Assembly (NCBI RefSeq): GCF_009834515.1
Contig: NZ_CP019426.1
Location: 3,523,501 to 3,587,500 of the forward strand
Direction of reading: 5' to 3'
From: Pseudomonas sp. R84
GTDB lineage: Bacteria > Pseudomonadota > Gammaproteobacteria > Pseudomonadales > Pseudomonadaceae
DNA length: 64,000 nt
The position numbers and the translations under genes are program-made. Shown here piece by piece: positions 9,352 to 18,174 of this stretch; positions within the stretch are counted from its first letter, which is position 1, and every line of letters starts with the position of its first letter. The notes beneath the pieces were generated by a model, which was not told the origin of the DNA, did no database searches, and was given only the letters and a program-made list of their open reading frames with translations.

Positions 9352-9441
9352 TGTGGGAGCGAGCTTGCTCGCGAAGAGGGAGTGTCAGACAACAGATTCG
9401 TTGAATGACGCACCGCTTTCGCGAACAGGCTCGCTCCCACA
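9352..9441. repeat. REP doublet (GTGGGAGCGAGC family)
   Basis: TGTGGGAGCGAGCTTGCTCGCGAA and, about 40 nt on, the inverted TTCGCGAACAGGCTCGCTCCCACA. It lies between the convergent nhaB and HAD genes. Confidence 0.9.
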
Positions 9442-9456
9442 TTTGGTTATGGGGTG

Positions 9457-10278
9457 TCAGTGAGGGAGGATGTATTTTTTGATCGCTTGGGCCACGCCGT
9501 CTTCGGTGTTGGGCGCGGTAACCACGTCGGCTTGACGTTTTACTGCCTCCTCCGCTTGGCCCATGGCGATCGACAAGCCTGCGCAATGGAACATTGCCGG
9601 GTCGTTGCCGCCATCGCCGATGGCCGCCGTCTGCTCCAGCGGGATACCGAGATGCTCGGCCAGGGTCGCCAGTGCGGTGCCTTTGTTGGCTTCCAGCGCG
9701 GTCACGTCGAGATACACGGGTTGGGAACGCGATACTTGCGCCATGCCGTTAACCTTGGGCAACAGTCGCGCCTCCAGTTCGATCAACAGTTCAGTGTTGT
9801 TGCTGGTGGCCACGATCTTGTCGATGCGCTCCAGATACGGTTCGAAACTCTCGACCACAACCGGCGGATAACCGAGGCCATGCTGTTCTCGCGGCACCAT
9901 CGGCCCGTGCGGATCCTTGAGCAGCCAGTCGCCGCCGCTGAACACCCAGATTTCCACGTCCGGTTGATCGGCAAACGTTGCCAGCGCAATGAGCGCGGTG
10001 GTGGCCGGCAGATAATGTGCAACCAGCAAACTGCCGTCCGGATTGACGATCGTGCCGCCATTGAACGCTGCCGTCGGCAAATCAACGCCCAAGGCTTCGA
10101 TCTGCTGCAGCATGGCTTTCGGCGGTCGCCCGGTGGCGAGACTGAACAGCACGCCGGCCTCACGCAGCGCACGCACCGCGTCAATGGTGCGCTGACTCAG
10201 CGTGTGATCCGGCAGCAACAGTGTGCCGTCCATGTCGCTGAGCAGAAAACGCACAGGTTGTTTCGGCACGTCACTCAT
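9457..10278 (-). CDS. Cof-type HAD-superfamily phosphatase
   Basis: 273 residues. HAD motif I LLSDMDGTLLL (nucleophile Asp plus acid/base Asp), motif II LATGRP and motif IV GDGGNDPAMF; the segment between them is a C2B cap, as in Cof/YidA phosphatases. These dephosphorylate sugar phosphates or cofactors. The ATG overlaps the zwf stop by 4 nt (ATGA), so it is translationally coupled as the last gene of gnd-zwf-HAD. That context suggests a sugar-phosphate substrate of the pentose phosphate pathway, for example a phosphogluconate-type compound; this is inference. Confidence 0.88.
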   Translation of the reverse strand: MSDVPKQPVRFLLSDMDGTLLLPDHTLSQRTIDAVRALREAGVLFSLATGRPPKAMLQQIEALGVDLPTAAFNGGTIVNPDGSLLVAHYLPATTALIALATFADQPDVEIWVFSGGDWLLKDPHGPMVPREQHGLGYPPVVVESFEPYLERIDKIVATSNNTELLIELEARLLPKVNGMAQVSRSQPVYLDVTALEANKGTALATLAEHLGIPLEQTAAIGDGGNDPAMFHCAGLSIAMGQAEEAVKRQADVVTAPNTEDGVAQAIKKYILPH

Positions 10279-11798
10279 CCGAGGCCATGCCAGACGCGAC
10301 CATCGCGAGTCAGCAGATCTTCGGCGGCTTGCGGACCGTCTTCACCAGCGGCATAAGTCTGCACGCTGGCGTCCTGTTGCCAGGCGTCGAGGAACGGTTG
10401 CACGGCGCGCCAACCGTTCTCGATGTTGTCGGCACGCTGGAACAGCGTCTGATCGCCGGTCAGGCAGTCGTAGATCAGGGTTTCGTAACCGGTCGACGGC
10501 TGCATCTCGAAAAAGTCTTTGTAAGCAAAACCCAGTTCGATGTTGGCCATGTTCAACGCCGGCCCCGGCCGCTTGGCCAGCAGGTCGAACCACATGCCTT
10601 CGTTGGGCTGGATCTGGATACGCAGGTACGTCGGCTGTAATTCGTCGACTTCAGTGTCACGGAACTGCGCGTACGGCGCCGGTTTGAAGCAGATGACGAT
10701 CTCGGTGTCGCGCACACTCATACGCTTGCCGGTGCGCAGGTAGAACGGCACGCCGACCCAACGCCAGTTGTCGATCATCACTTTCAGCGCGACGTAGGTT
10801 TCGGTGCTGCTGTCAGGCGAAACGTTAGGCTCTTGGCGATAGCCGTTCAGCGCTTTGCCGTCGACTTCGCCGGCACTGTACTGACCGCGCACCGAGTTGG
10901 CCCGCGCCTCTTCAGTGGTCCACGGACGAATCGCGCCAATCACTTTGGCCTTCTCGCCGCGAACCGCATCCGCGCCGAATGCCGCCGGTGGTTCCATGGC
11001 AACCATGGCGAGCAACTGGAACAGGTGATTGGGCACCATGTCGCGCAGTGCACCGGTGTGTTCGTAAAAACTGCCACGGGTTTCGACACCGACGGTTTCC
11101 GCGGCGGTGATCTGCACGTGGTCGATGTAATGGTTGTTCCAGAACGCTTCGAAGAGGCTGTTGGAGAACCGGCTGACCAGAATGTTCTGCACGGTTTCCT
11201 TGCCCAGATAATGGTCGATCCGATAGATCTGCTTCTCGGACATCACCTTGAGCAAACAGGCGTTCAGCGCTTCGGCGGTTTGCAGATCGGAGCCGAACGG
11301 CTTCTCGATCACCACCCTTCTGAACGCTTCCGGGGTTTCTTCGAGCAGTTTCGCGGCGCCCAGTCGGCGCACCACTTCACTGAAGAAACGCGGCGCGGTG
11401 GCCAGGTAGAACACCGCATTGCCAGTGCCGCTGTCGGCGATCTTCGCCGCCAGCGCGGAATAAGTGCTGTCGTCGAGGAAGTCGCCCTGGACGTAGCTGA
11501 TACCTTTGGCGAGCTTGGCCCACAAGACCGGATCAAGCATCTGATCGCCCTTGCCGACCTTGGCCGCCACTTCGGTACGGATGAAGTCTTCGAGCTTCTG
11601 CGCGAAGGCTTCATCGGTAATGGCGTTGTGGTCAACGCCGACGATCCGCAGATTTTCGTCAAGCAAGCCGTCGCGACTGAGGTTGTACAGCGCCGGCATC
11701 AGCAAGCGCTTGACCAGGTCGCCGTGGGCACCGAACAAAAACAGCGTGGTCGGTGGTGCGGGTTCTGCCTTGGATTTTCTGCGGATCGTATGGGTCAT
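10275..11798 (-). CDS. zwf: glucose-6-phosphate 1-dehydrogenase
   Basis: 507 residues from ATG 11798, which overlaps the gnd stop (ATGA); longer in-frame extensions would run into gnd and are rejected. The NAD(P)-binding motif reads [12 protein letters not shown] (the usual GASGDL has His for Ser), and the substrate/active-site motif [13 protein letters not shown] is intact, as is [12 protein letters not shown]. It oxidises glucose-6-phosphate to 6-phosphogluconolactone, supplying NADPH. Pseudomonas often carries several zwf copies; this one is linked to a 6-phosphogluconate dehydrogenase rather than to pgl/eda, pointing to the oxidative pentose phosphate route. Confidence 0.96.
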   Translation of the reverse strand: MTHTIRRKSKAEPAPPTTLFLFGAHGDLVKRLLMPALYNLSRDGLLDENLRIVGVDHNAITDEAFAQKLEDFIRTEVAAKVGKGDQMLDPVLWAKLAKGISYVQGDFLDDSTYSALAAKIADSGTGNAVFYLATAPRFFSEVVRRLGAAKLLEETPEAFRRVVIEKPFGSDLQTAEALNACLLKVMSEKQIYRIDHYLGKETVQNILVSRFSNSLFEAFWNNHYIDHVQITAAETVGVETRGSFYEHTGALRDMVPNHLFQLLAMVAMEPPAAFGADAVRGEKAKVIGAIRPWTTEEARANSVRGQYSAGEVDGKALNGYRQEPNVSPDSSTETYVALKVMIDNWRWVGVPFYLRTGKRMSVRDTEIVICFKPAPYAQFRDTEVDELQPTYLRIQIQPNEGMWFDLLAKRPGPALNMANIELGFAYKDFFEMQPSTGYETLIYDCLTGDQTLFQRADNIENGWRAVQPFLDAWQQDASVQTYAAGEDGPQAAEDLLTRDGRVWHGLG

Positions 11799-12775
11799 TT
11801 CTTCGGTGTCTCCACGTGGCCGCCGAAGCCGAAGCGCTGGGCCGAAAGAATCTTGTCGCCAAAGGTGCCCTGACCGCGCGAGCGGTAGCGCGAGAACAGC
11901 GAGTTCGACAGCACCGGTACCGGCACCGCTTGTTCCATGGCCGCCTCGATGGTCCATTGACCTTCGCCGCTGTCCGCAACAGAGCCGGAGTAGCCGTCAA
12001 GCTTCGGATCGCTGGCCAGCGCATCGGCGGTCAGATCGAGCAACCACGACGACACCACGCTGCCACGACGCCACACTTCAGCGATATCGGCCACGTTCAG
12101 ATCAAAACGCTGATCTTCCGGCAGGCGCTCGCTGGACTTGGTCTTGAGGATGTCGAAGCCCTCGGCGAACGCGGCCATCATGCCGTACTCGATACCGTTG
12201 TGAATCATCTTCACAAAGTGACCGGCACCGGCGGGACCGGCGTGGATGTAGCCGTGTTCGGCGCGGTGGTCGTCGGACTTGCGATCCTTGGTGCGCGGGA
12301 TGTCACCCATGCCCGGTGCCAGTGCGGCGAACAGCGGATCGAGGCGCTGCACGGTTTCAGCGTCGCCGCCGATCATCATGCAATAGCCGCGCTCCAGGCC
12401 CCAAACGCCTCCGGAGGTGCCGACGTCGATGTAGTGCAGGCCCTTTTCGGCCAGGGTCCTGGCCCGGCGGATATCATCCTTATAGTTGGTGTTGCCGCCG
12501 TCGATGATGGTATCGCCGGCTTCGAGCAAAGCGCTCAGGGTGTTGATGGTGTCTTCGGTTGGCGCGCCGGCCGGCAACATGACCCAGACCGCACGCGGCT
12601 TGGCAAGGCCGGCAACCAGTGCCGGCAAGTCGGCGACGCCGGTGGAGCCCTCGGCGACCAGGTTATCGATGAAAGCGGTATTGCGGTCGTAAACAACGGT
12701 GGTGTGACCGTTGAGCATCAGACGTCGCGCAATATTGCCGCCCATGCGGCCCAGTCCAATAATCCCGAGTTGCAT
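11795..12775 (-). CDS. gnd: 6-phosphogluconate dehydrogenase, decarboxylating (short form)
   Basis: 326 residues. N-terminal Rossmann motif [13 protein letters not shown], substrate motif [21 protein letters not shown] and catalytic-helix region [21 protein letters not shown]. The length identifies the short Gnd class, about 140 residues less than the E. coli type; such enzymes often prefer NAD+. It converts 6-phosphogluconate to ribulose-5-phosphate and CO2. First gene of the three-gene operon gnd-zwf-HAD; GGAGC precedes the ATG. Confidence 0.95.
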   Translation of the reverse strand: MQLGIIGLGRMGGNIARRLMLNGHTTVVYDRNTAFIDNLVAEGSTGVADLPALVAGLAKPRAVWVMLPAGAPTEDTINTLSALLEAGDTIIDGGNTNYKDDIRRARTLAEKGLHYIDVGTSGGVWGLERGYCMMIGGDAETVQRLDPLFAALAPGMGDIPRTKDRKSDDHRAEHGYIHAGPAGAGHFVKMIHNGIEYGMMAAFAEGFDILKTKSSERLPEDQRFDLNVADIAEVWRRGSVVSSWLLDLTADALASDPKLDGYSGSVADSGEGQWTIEAAMEQAVPVPVLSNSLFSRYRSRGQGTFGDKILSAQRFGFGGHVETPKK

Positions 12776-13046
12776 GTGCTGATGCTCCTTACTACAAATA
12801 AATGTGTGTCATTGGTTATAGCCCAACGCGACTGATGGAGGTTAGTCCAGAGCGTTGCGATGAAGTTTCCGGGCATTGTGCCCGATCCAGACTGATAACG
12901 CCCCGAATCATGCAGAAGACACACCGACCCTGAAAAATAAAAAAGTTCCATTCCCAGGCAAAAGAAATCAAAATCGGCGCCGATAGTAAGTCAGCACCCC
13001 AGAGCGGGGGCCTTACATTTGATGCACGCCATTTGCGAGGTGAGCA

Positions 13047-13229
13047 ATGGGCACAGTACACACAGCAATGCCGCCACAAACCCTGTACGTGACAATCCGT
13101 CGCGATGAATTGCGTCAGTTGAAAGACGAACGTGACCAGTTGAAGCAGGAACTGGCGCAGCTGCGCCTCTTGACCCAAGGTGCGCAACCGCAACCTTTGC
13201 CGGTCGTTCAGCGTCACCCCCACGCCTGA
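13047..13229 (+). CDS. small coiled-coil protein, unknown function
   Basis: 60 residues, ATG with GAGGTGAGCA upstream. Residues 18-42 form a charged heptad stretch (RDELRQLKDERDQLKQEL) that should make a short coiled coil; the tail is Pro/Gln/His-rich. No signal peptide. The ribosome site and heptads support a real gene, but no family is recognised. An inverted repeat follows 15 nt after the stop. Confidence 0.6.
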   Translation: MGTVHTAMPPQTLYVTIRRDELRQLKDERDQLKQELAQLRLLTQGAQPQPLPVVQRHPHA

Positions 13230-13243
13230 TCCCCCGCCTGATT

Positions 13244-13267
13244 CGGGAACGGCCGCCGCTGTTCCCG
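13244..13267 (+). terminator. inverted repeat after the 60-residue gene
   Basis: CGGGAAC-GGCCGCCGCT-GTTCCCG: 7-bp GC-rich stem with no T run, so it may be only a weak or Rho-assisted stop. Confidence 0.35.
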
Positions 13268-13440
13268 ACATGATGCACCCCTGCCCGCCGGGCGAAAGCC
13301 AAAAAGCGGCAACTAACAAACTTTTCACATTCTCTTCGTAATACTCCGCCCCATTCTGGCCGTACCTGCGCGTACGGCTTTCGTTCGTCGGTTTCATGGA
13401 TGTTCCGGCGGTGGTTGTAACGAGTGAGCTGGAGCGCCGA

Positions 13441-15189
13441 ATGGCATTGTTCAAACGCAGCAAAACGACTGCGACAGGTTTCGACTGGGCCGGTTTTCTC
13501 TGGCTGTTTGTATTCTTCTGGTACTTCTCGGGTATCACCCAACTGCTGATCCAACTGACTGGTACCTCCGGCTTCACCGGGTTCCGTCAGGCGTTCGTCA
13601 TGAGCGCGATCTGGCTGGCACCGATGTTGCTGTTCCCCAAGCGCACCAAACTGCTCGCCGCCATCATTGGCTTGGTGCTGTGGGCCTGCTCGATGGCCAG
13701 CCTGGGTTATTTCTTCATCTATGAGCAGGAATTCTCCCAGAGCGTCATCTTCATCATGTTCGAGTCGAACATCTCTGAAGCCGGCGAGTACATGACCCAG
13801 TACTTTGCCTGGTGGATGGTGCCGGCGTTCCTCGCACACACCGCCTTCGCTTACTTCCTGTGGACGCGTCTGCGCCCGGTGTACATGCCCCGTGGCCGCG
13901 CATTCGTCGCAGCAATGGCAATTCTGATTGCCGTAATCGGCTATCCGCTGGTCAAACAAACGCTGCGCATGGGCACCTTCGCCCAAGGCTTCGAAAAATT
14001 CGAAACCCGCATTGAGCCGGCCGTGCCATGGCAGATGGTCGTGGCCTACCACCGTTACCAGGAAACCCTCGCCGACATGCAGGGCATGCTGCACAACGTC
14101 AGCAAGATCCCGCCGCTGAAAAACCTTCAGGACGCCTCGGCCGATCAACCGAAGACCCTTGTGCTGGTGATCGGCGAATCGACCAACCGTCAGCGCATGA
14201 GCCTCTACGGCTATCAGCGCAACACCACGCCGGAACTGGACAAGCTCAAGGATCAACTGGCAGTGTTCGACAACGTCGTCACTCCACGTCCGTACACAAT
14301 CGAGGCGCTGCAGCAGGTCCTGACCTTCGCTGACGAAGAGCATCCGGATCTGTACCTGTCGACGCCGTCGCTGGTCAGCATGATGAAACAGGCCGGTTAC
14401 AAAACCTTCTGGATCACCAACCAGCAGACCATGACCAAGCGCAACACCATGCTCACGACCTTCTCCGAGCAGGCCGACGAGCAGGTGTACCTGAACAACA
14501 ACCGCAACCAGAACGCCGCGCAATACGATGGCGACGTGATCGAGCCGTTCAACAAGGCGCTGGCTGACGCGGCACCGCGCAAGCTGATCGTCGTGCATTT
14601 GCTCGGCACGCACATGAGCTACCAGTACCGCTATCCGCCGACGTTCGACAAGTTTCAGGATCGAAACGGCGTGCCACCGGGTGTGCGTGATGATCAGGTA
14701 CCGACCTACAACAGCTACGACAACGCCGTGCTGTACAACGACTTCGTCGTGTCGAGCCTGATCAAGGACTACGCCAAATCCGATCCGAACGGCTTCCTGC
14801 TGTACCTCTCCGACCACGGTGAAGACGTGTTCGACTCGGTGGGCCACAAGACCCTGGGCCGCAACGAAAACAAACCGACCGCGCCGATGTACACCATCCC
14901 GTTCATGGCCTGGGCATCACCGAAGTGGAAAGCCAACCATGACTGGAACTTCGCCGGTGATCTCGATCGCCCCTACAGCAGCTCGCACCTGATCCACACC
15001 TGGGCCGACCTCGCCGGATTGAGCTTCGATGAACTCGACCACAGCAAGAGTCTGGTCAGCGACAGCTTCAAGGCGCGGCCATTGCTGATCGGCGATCCGT
15101 ACCAGACTGAACAGCGCGCGCTGATCGACTTCAGTTTGATGAAGCCGAAAAAGCCCGACGCAGCACCGGCGGGTGTCGCGCAGCAGTAA
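13441..15189 (+). CDS. cptA: phosphoethanolamine transferase CptA
   Basis: 582 residues from ATG 13441 (GGAGCG just upstream; an in-frame ATG at 13396 is less well placed). Five membrane segments in the first ~185 residues are followed by a periplasmic sulfatase-like domain: VLVIGESTNRQRMSLYGY (metal and nucleophile region), PYTIEALQQ, KLIVVHLLGTH and YLSDHGEDVFD (metal-binding Asp-His). The extended agreement with E. coli CptA, for example MKQAGYKTFWITNQQTMT, makes the assignment specific. It transfers phosphoethanolamine to the lipopolysaccharide core at the outer face of the inner membrane, affecting surface charge. Monocistronic; a strong terminator follows. Confidence 0.94.
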   Translation: MALFKRSKTTATGFDWAGFLWLFVFFWYFSGITQLLIQLTGTSGFTGFRQAFVMSAIWLAPMLLFPKRTKLLAAIIGLVLWACSMASLGYFFIYEQEFSQSVIFIMFESNISEAGEYMTQYFAWWMVPAFLAHTAFAYFLWTRLRPVYMPRGRAFVAAMAILIAVIGYPLVKQTLRMGTFAQGFEKFETRIEPAVPWQMVVAYHRYQETLADMQGMLHNVSKIPPLKNLQDASADQPKTLVLVIGESTNRQRMSLYGYQRNTTPELDKLKDQLAVFDNVVTPRPYTIEALQQVLTFADEEHPDLYLSTPSLVSMMKQAGYKTFWITNQQTMTKRNTMLTTFSEQADEQVYLNNNRNQNAAQYDGDVIEPFNKALADAAPRKLIVVHLLGTHMSYQYRYPPTFDKFQDRNGVPPGVRDDQVPTYNSYDNAVLYNDFVVSSLIKDYAKSDPNGFLLYLSDHGEDVFDSVGHKTLGRNENKPTAPMYTIPFMAWASPKWKANHDWNFAGDLDRPYSSSHLIHTWADLAGLSFDELDHSKSLVSDSFKARPLLIGDPYQTEQRALIDFSLMKPKKPDAAPAGVAQQ

Positions 15190-15195
15190 AACCAG

Positions 15196-15222
15196 AAGGG
15201 GCCGGAAACGGCCCCTTTTTTC
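15196..15222 (+). terminator. intrinsic terminator of cptA
   Basis: GGGGCC-GGAAAC-GGCCCC followed by six T residues, starting 9 nt after the cptA stop. Confidence 0.92.
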
Positions 15223-15295
15223 ATGTCCACCGCAAGCGAAGTGCGTTATCAGGGACAGACCACCTTTCCCCCAGAGATTCGCGCGACTTTTCGCG

Positions 15296-15317
15296 TTTTA
15301 AACTGGAATGTTTAAAA
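15296..15317. promoter_or_regulatory. palindromic operator candidate upstream of the DUF6124 leader
   Basis: TTTTAAAC-TGGAAT-GTTTAAAA is a perfect 8+8 palindrome in an otherwise GC-rich region, about 100 nt before the structured leader. It resembles a site for a dimeric repressor. No such protein is encoded nearby. Confidence 0.45.
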
Positions 15318-15403
15318 GACACCTCCAGACACGTCTCTGAGGCTACAAATTCTTGCGCCTTTGCCTACAGCTACGCCAGAATCCGCCGGCTTGTGCGCCT
15401 TGG

Positions 15404-15600
15404 GGGCGGGTTCTATTGTGAGTCGGTCGCTGACGAATCAGCGATCGGGTTTAGCAGCTCGGCAATTTTCAAGGCTCGCGAGTCCCGCCATTACGTTATG
15501 GCGGCTTTGCGTGGGGCACTTCGGTGCGCCGGGATCCTTGAGCCTGGTCTGCTAACCCGCGTACAGCCGCCACCCTATCCGTTTAGCAGCGATGGATGAC
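15404..15600 (+). ncRNA. structured leader RNA with alternative pairings (C4-like)
   Basis: Three consecutive hairpins are readable. Hairpin 1 is 15424-15447: 10-bp stem, loop CGAA. Hairpin 2 is 15485-15504: CCGCCAT/ATGGCGG. Hairpin 3 is 15516-15527: GCAC-TTCG-GTGC, a UUCG tetraloop. Two segments have competing partners. 15499-15506 (TGGCGGCT, 3' arm of hairpin 2) is complementary to 15565-15572 (AGCCGCCA). 15549-15555 (CTGCTAA) is complementary to both 15451-15457 and 15583-15589 (TTAGCAG). The whole lies directly upstream of the DUF6124 gene. The design resembles phage P4-type C4 antisense RNAs, but membership in that family is inferred. Confidence 0.6.
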
Positions 15601-15626
15601 GGCTCCACATCTCAAGGAGCTTTACC

Positions 15627-15959
15627 ATGATCAAACCAACACCCAACCCGCCCGAAACCGACCTCGCCTCCCCCTACGAATCCCTCGATTCAAAAAAGCT
15701 CAACGACGCCGCCGAGCGCGCGCTCGATCACTACCTCTGCCCACCCGGCTCCACGCCACCGCCACGCAAGACCCGCAGGATGTACGCCGTCACCGCAGAC
15801 TTCAAAAACGAGGAACTGCTGGCCGATGCCAGCGAAACACTCGCCTCAGACAGAACCATCGCCCATGACTTCGCCCATCTGATACCGGCATCGCAGCGCA
15901 GGACGCTGTTGGGGATCGCGCAGTTGATCATGCTCGGCGAGCTGGCGGTGAATCGGTGA
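15627..15959 (+). CDS. DUF6124 family protein
   Basis: 110 residues, ATG with AAGGAG 7 nt upstream. The N-terminal signature TPNPPETDLASPYESLDSKKLNDAAERALDHY (about 4-37) is typical of the abundant DUF6124 proteins of Pseudomonas. The C-terminal half is a helix-rich segment (LADASETLASDRTIAHDFAHLIPA). Function is unknown; these small proteins occur in many copies per genome. Here it is preceded by a long structured leader and a palindromic operator candidate, implying tight control. Confidence 0.8.
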   Translation: MIKPTPNPPETDLASPYESLDSKKLNDAAERALDHYLCPPGSTPPPRKTRRMYAVTADFKNEELLADASETLASDRTIAHDFAHLIPASQRRTLLGIAQLIMLGELAVNR

Positions 15960-16030
15960 TGGATAATCTGGAGTTGCCGCAGTAGCGGGCCTCGCGACAG
16001 ACTCCGAGTAAGGCGCCGGCAGTGCCGACG

Positions 16031-16127
16031 CCTTCGCGAGCAGGCTCGCTCCCACAGGGATTCGTGTCGCTCACGCGGGCGCGGTTCCACCGCCGAATTT
16101 GCGGGAGCGAGCCTGCTCGCTCCCACA
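16031..16127. repeat. REP doublet (GTGGGAGCGAGC family)
   Basis: CCTTCGCGAGCAGGCTCGCTCCCACA and then GCGGGAGCGAGCCTGCTCGCTCCCACA. The second unit is itself nearly palindromic and may be a fusion of two REP halves. Located between the convergent DUF6124 gene and selC. Confidence 0.85.
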
Positions 16128-16155
16128 CTGGATCGGGGAGATCCGAAGGAAAAAC

Positions 16156-16251
16156 TGGCGGAAGGCAGCCGGAGTCGAACCTGCCCGGGAACGGATGCCG
16201 TCCCCAACCGGGTTTGAAGCCCGGCCGCGCCACCGGGCGCGATTGCCTTCC
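16156..16251 (-). tRNA. selC: tRNA-Sec (anticodon UCA)
   Basis: Read on the minus strand it starts GGAAGGC and ends GCCTTCC-G-CCA (7+ bp acceptor, encoded CCA at 16158-16156). The anticodon loop CTTCAAA gives UCA (16217-16215) on a CCGGG/CCCGG stem, with a long extra arm and a T-arm containing GGTTCGA. Total 96 nt with CCA, the unusually long form diagnostic of selenocysteine tRNA. It is charged with serine, converted by SelA and delivered by SelB. It begins 6 nt after the selB stop in the same direction, so it is very probably cotranscribed with selA-selB. Confidence 0.96.
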
Positions 16252-16257
16252 TTGAAC

Positions 16258-18174
16258 TCATTGTGCGCAGGCGTTGGCCAGCGCGTTGTCGGGGCGGATC
16301 TGGCGGGATTCGCCGAGGCGTCGGGTCAGGCCGACGCGGTCGAAATATTCCAGATACTGAATGCAGCGTTTGCGTCCCAAGCCTAGCGCATCGCGAAAGG
16401 TTGTCACCTGGATCTGCGGATTTTCCTTGGCGAGGTTGACCAGCACTTCGGCCATTTGGCGCAGTTGCACATCACTCAAGAACAGGTCGCGCACCACTTG
16501 ATGCATCAGACCTAGCCGGGCCAGTTTGCGCAGCAGCAGGCGTACCACGGCGTCGTCCTGGCCGAGCATTTTCGCGATGTCGCGCACCCACGGCGGGTCG
16601 AAACCGGCCTGTTCGAACAACGTTTGTAATTCCAGCCAGAGGCTTTCGTCCTCGGCATTCAGACGCACCTGATGATCCGGCAAATGCAGCCACGGCCCGC
16701 TCGCCTGAATCGATCCGGCCGTGAGCAATTCATCCAGCAAACTGACAAACGTCGCACGCTCCAGCGCCAACCCACTGAAGCGCCGCAAGCGATCGCGGTC
16801 CGGGCCCATCTGGTCGGGCTCCAGTTCATGGAACTGCGCCAGTTGTTCCAACAGGGTGAATTTCAATTGCGCCCAGCGTTGCACATTGAACAGCAGCGGG
16901 CCTTGGCGGGTGTCGATCAGGCGCACGTTTTCCGCTAACGACCAGGTTGCGCACGGGCGATTGAACTGACGTTCGAGCCTCAGCGGATCGAGGCCGCCCG
17001 CGCTGTAGTTGAGCAACACGGGCAGGACCTGTTCGAACTCGTCGCCCGAAACCAAGGCGCGCAGTTGCGCGAGACGTTCGGGGCTGCGACGTTGTCGCGC
17101 CGGGGCGAACGGGTCAAGCACCTGTCCGCCGCCCAAGGTGCGTTGCGCGCTCTGGTCGCGCAGGATCAGCCGATCGCCCTTCACCGCGTGCACCGGCGCA
17201 TTGATCAGCAGTTGCGCAAACATGCGCTCACCGGCACTCAAGCGCGGCCCTTCGAGCAAGGCCACCCGAGCGACGACATCTTGCGTGCCGAGGTGCACAT
17301 GCACCGGGTGAAAGTGTTCGAAGGTGCGTTCACCGGGCAATAGATGAAAGTCGATATCGACCCGTTGCGTCGGCGCGTGTAGCCATTCGCTCAGCAGCCA
17401 CTGGCCGCGATGGATCTGCGCCAGTTCGAGGCGTTCGCCGGTCAGGTTCAACGCCACTCGCTGGCCGGCGAAGGCCTGTTCGGCGGGCTGATTCTGCGCA
17501 TGCAAGCCGCGCACTCGCACGGTTTTCCCGGATGGCCCGAGGCTGAGTTTGTCGCCGATGGCCACCGCGCCCGACAACGCCGTGCCGGTGACCACAATCC
17601 CCGCGCCGGCGACGCTGAACGCGCGGTCGATGGCCAGGCGAAAACCACCTTCACGGCTGCGTTCATGCACTTCACTTTGCGTCTGTAGCAACAACTGGCG
17701 TAACCCATCAACGCCCTGCCCGCTCAGGCTCGACACGGTTAGGATCGGCGCCTCGTCAAACGGCCCCGGAGCGAGCAGGTCCAGCACCTGCCGCTGCACC
17801 TCTTCCACCCTGCCCGCCTCGGCCCGGTCGCATTTGCTGATCGCCACCAAAGCGCGCGGAATGCCGAGCAATTCGACAATCGCCAGATGCTCGCGGGTCT
17901 GCGGCATCACGCCGTCATCTGCGGCGACCACCAGCAACACCAGATCAATGCCCTGTGCGCCGGCGAGCATGTTGTGGGTGAATTTCTCGTGGCCGGGCAC
18001 GTCGATAAACCCGGTCAAGCCGGCGCCGGGTTCAAGTTCGGCATAGAGATAGCCAAGGTCGATGGTCATCCCCCGCTCGCGCTCCTGCGGGCGACGGTCG
18101 CCAGTTTGTCCGGTCAGGGCTTGCAGTAGCGAAGTCTTGCCGTGGTCGATGTGCCCTGCCGTGCCGACGATCAC
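16258..18174 (-). CDS. selB: selenocysteine-specific elongation factor SelB
   Basis: 638 residues from GTG 18174, which overlaps the selA stop (GTGA) and gives the usual SelB N-terminus [18 protein letters not shown]; a longer in-frame start at 18210 would add 12 atypical residues. GTPase motifs: GHIDHGKT (G1), DVPGHEKF (G3) and SKCD (G4). EF-Tu-like domains 2-3 follow, then a C-terminal block of winged helices (about 380-638) that binds the SECIS hairpin. It delivers Sec-tRNA to UGA. Length is normal for the family (about 610-640). Confidence 0.95.
   Translation of the reverse strand: MIVGTAGHIDHGKTSLLQALTGQTGDRRPQERERGMTIDLGYLYAELEPGAGLTGFIDVPGHEKFTHNMLAGAQGIDLVLLVVAADDGVMPQTREHLAIVELLGIPRALVAISKCDRAEAGRVEEVQRQVLDLLAPGPFDEAPILTVSSLSGQGVDGLRQLLLQTQSEVHERSREGGFRLAIDRAFSVAGAGIVVTGTALSGAVAIGDKLSLGPSGKTVRVRGLHAQNQPAEQAFAGQRVALNLTGERLELAQIHRGQWLLSEWLHAPTQRVDIDFHLLPGERTFEHFHPVHVHLGTQDVVARVALLEGPRLSAGERMFAQLLINAPVHAVKGDRLILRDQSAQRTLGGGQVLDPFAPARQRRSPERLAQLRALVSGDEFEQVLPVLLNYSAGGLDPLRLERQFNRPCATWSLAENVRLIDTRQGPLLFNVQRWAQLKFTLLEQLAQFHELEPDQMGPDRDRLRRFSGLALERATFVSLLDELLTAGSIQASGPWLHLPDHQVRLNAEDESLWLELQTLFEQAGFDPPWVRDIAKMLGQDDAVVRLLLRKLARLGLMHQVVRDLFLSDVQLRQMAEVLVNLAKENPQIQVTTFRDALGLGRKRCIQYLEYFDRVGLTRRLGESRQIRPDNALANACAQ

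Noticed and set aside
8210..9586. A 458-codon frame opposite nhaB
   Set aside because: Gln/His/Arg-rich translation typical of the complement of membrane-protein codons; no homologous motif.
15393..15599. A short ORF in the leader of the DUF6124 gene
   Set aside because: It spans three hairpins and alternative pairings; codon use reflects RNA structure and no ribosome site precedes it.
16156..16251. tRNA-Sec gene as an integration site of a genomic island
   Set aside because: The DNA on its 3' side is a REP doublet and a DUF6124 gene; no integrase or duplicated tRNA end is visible.
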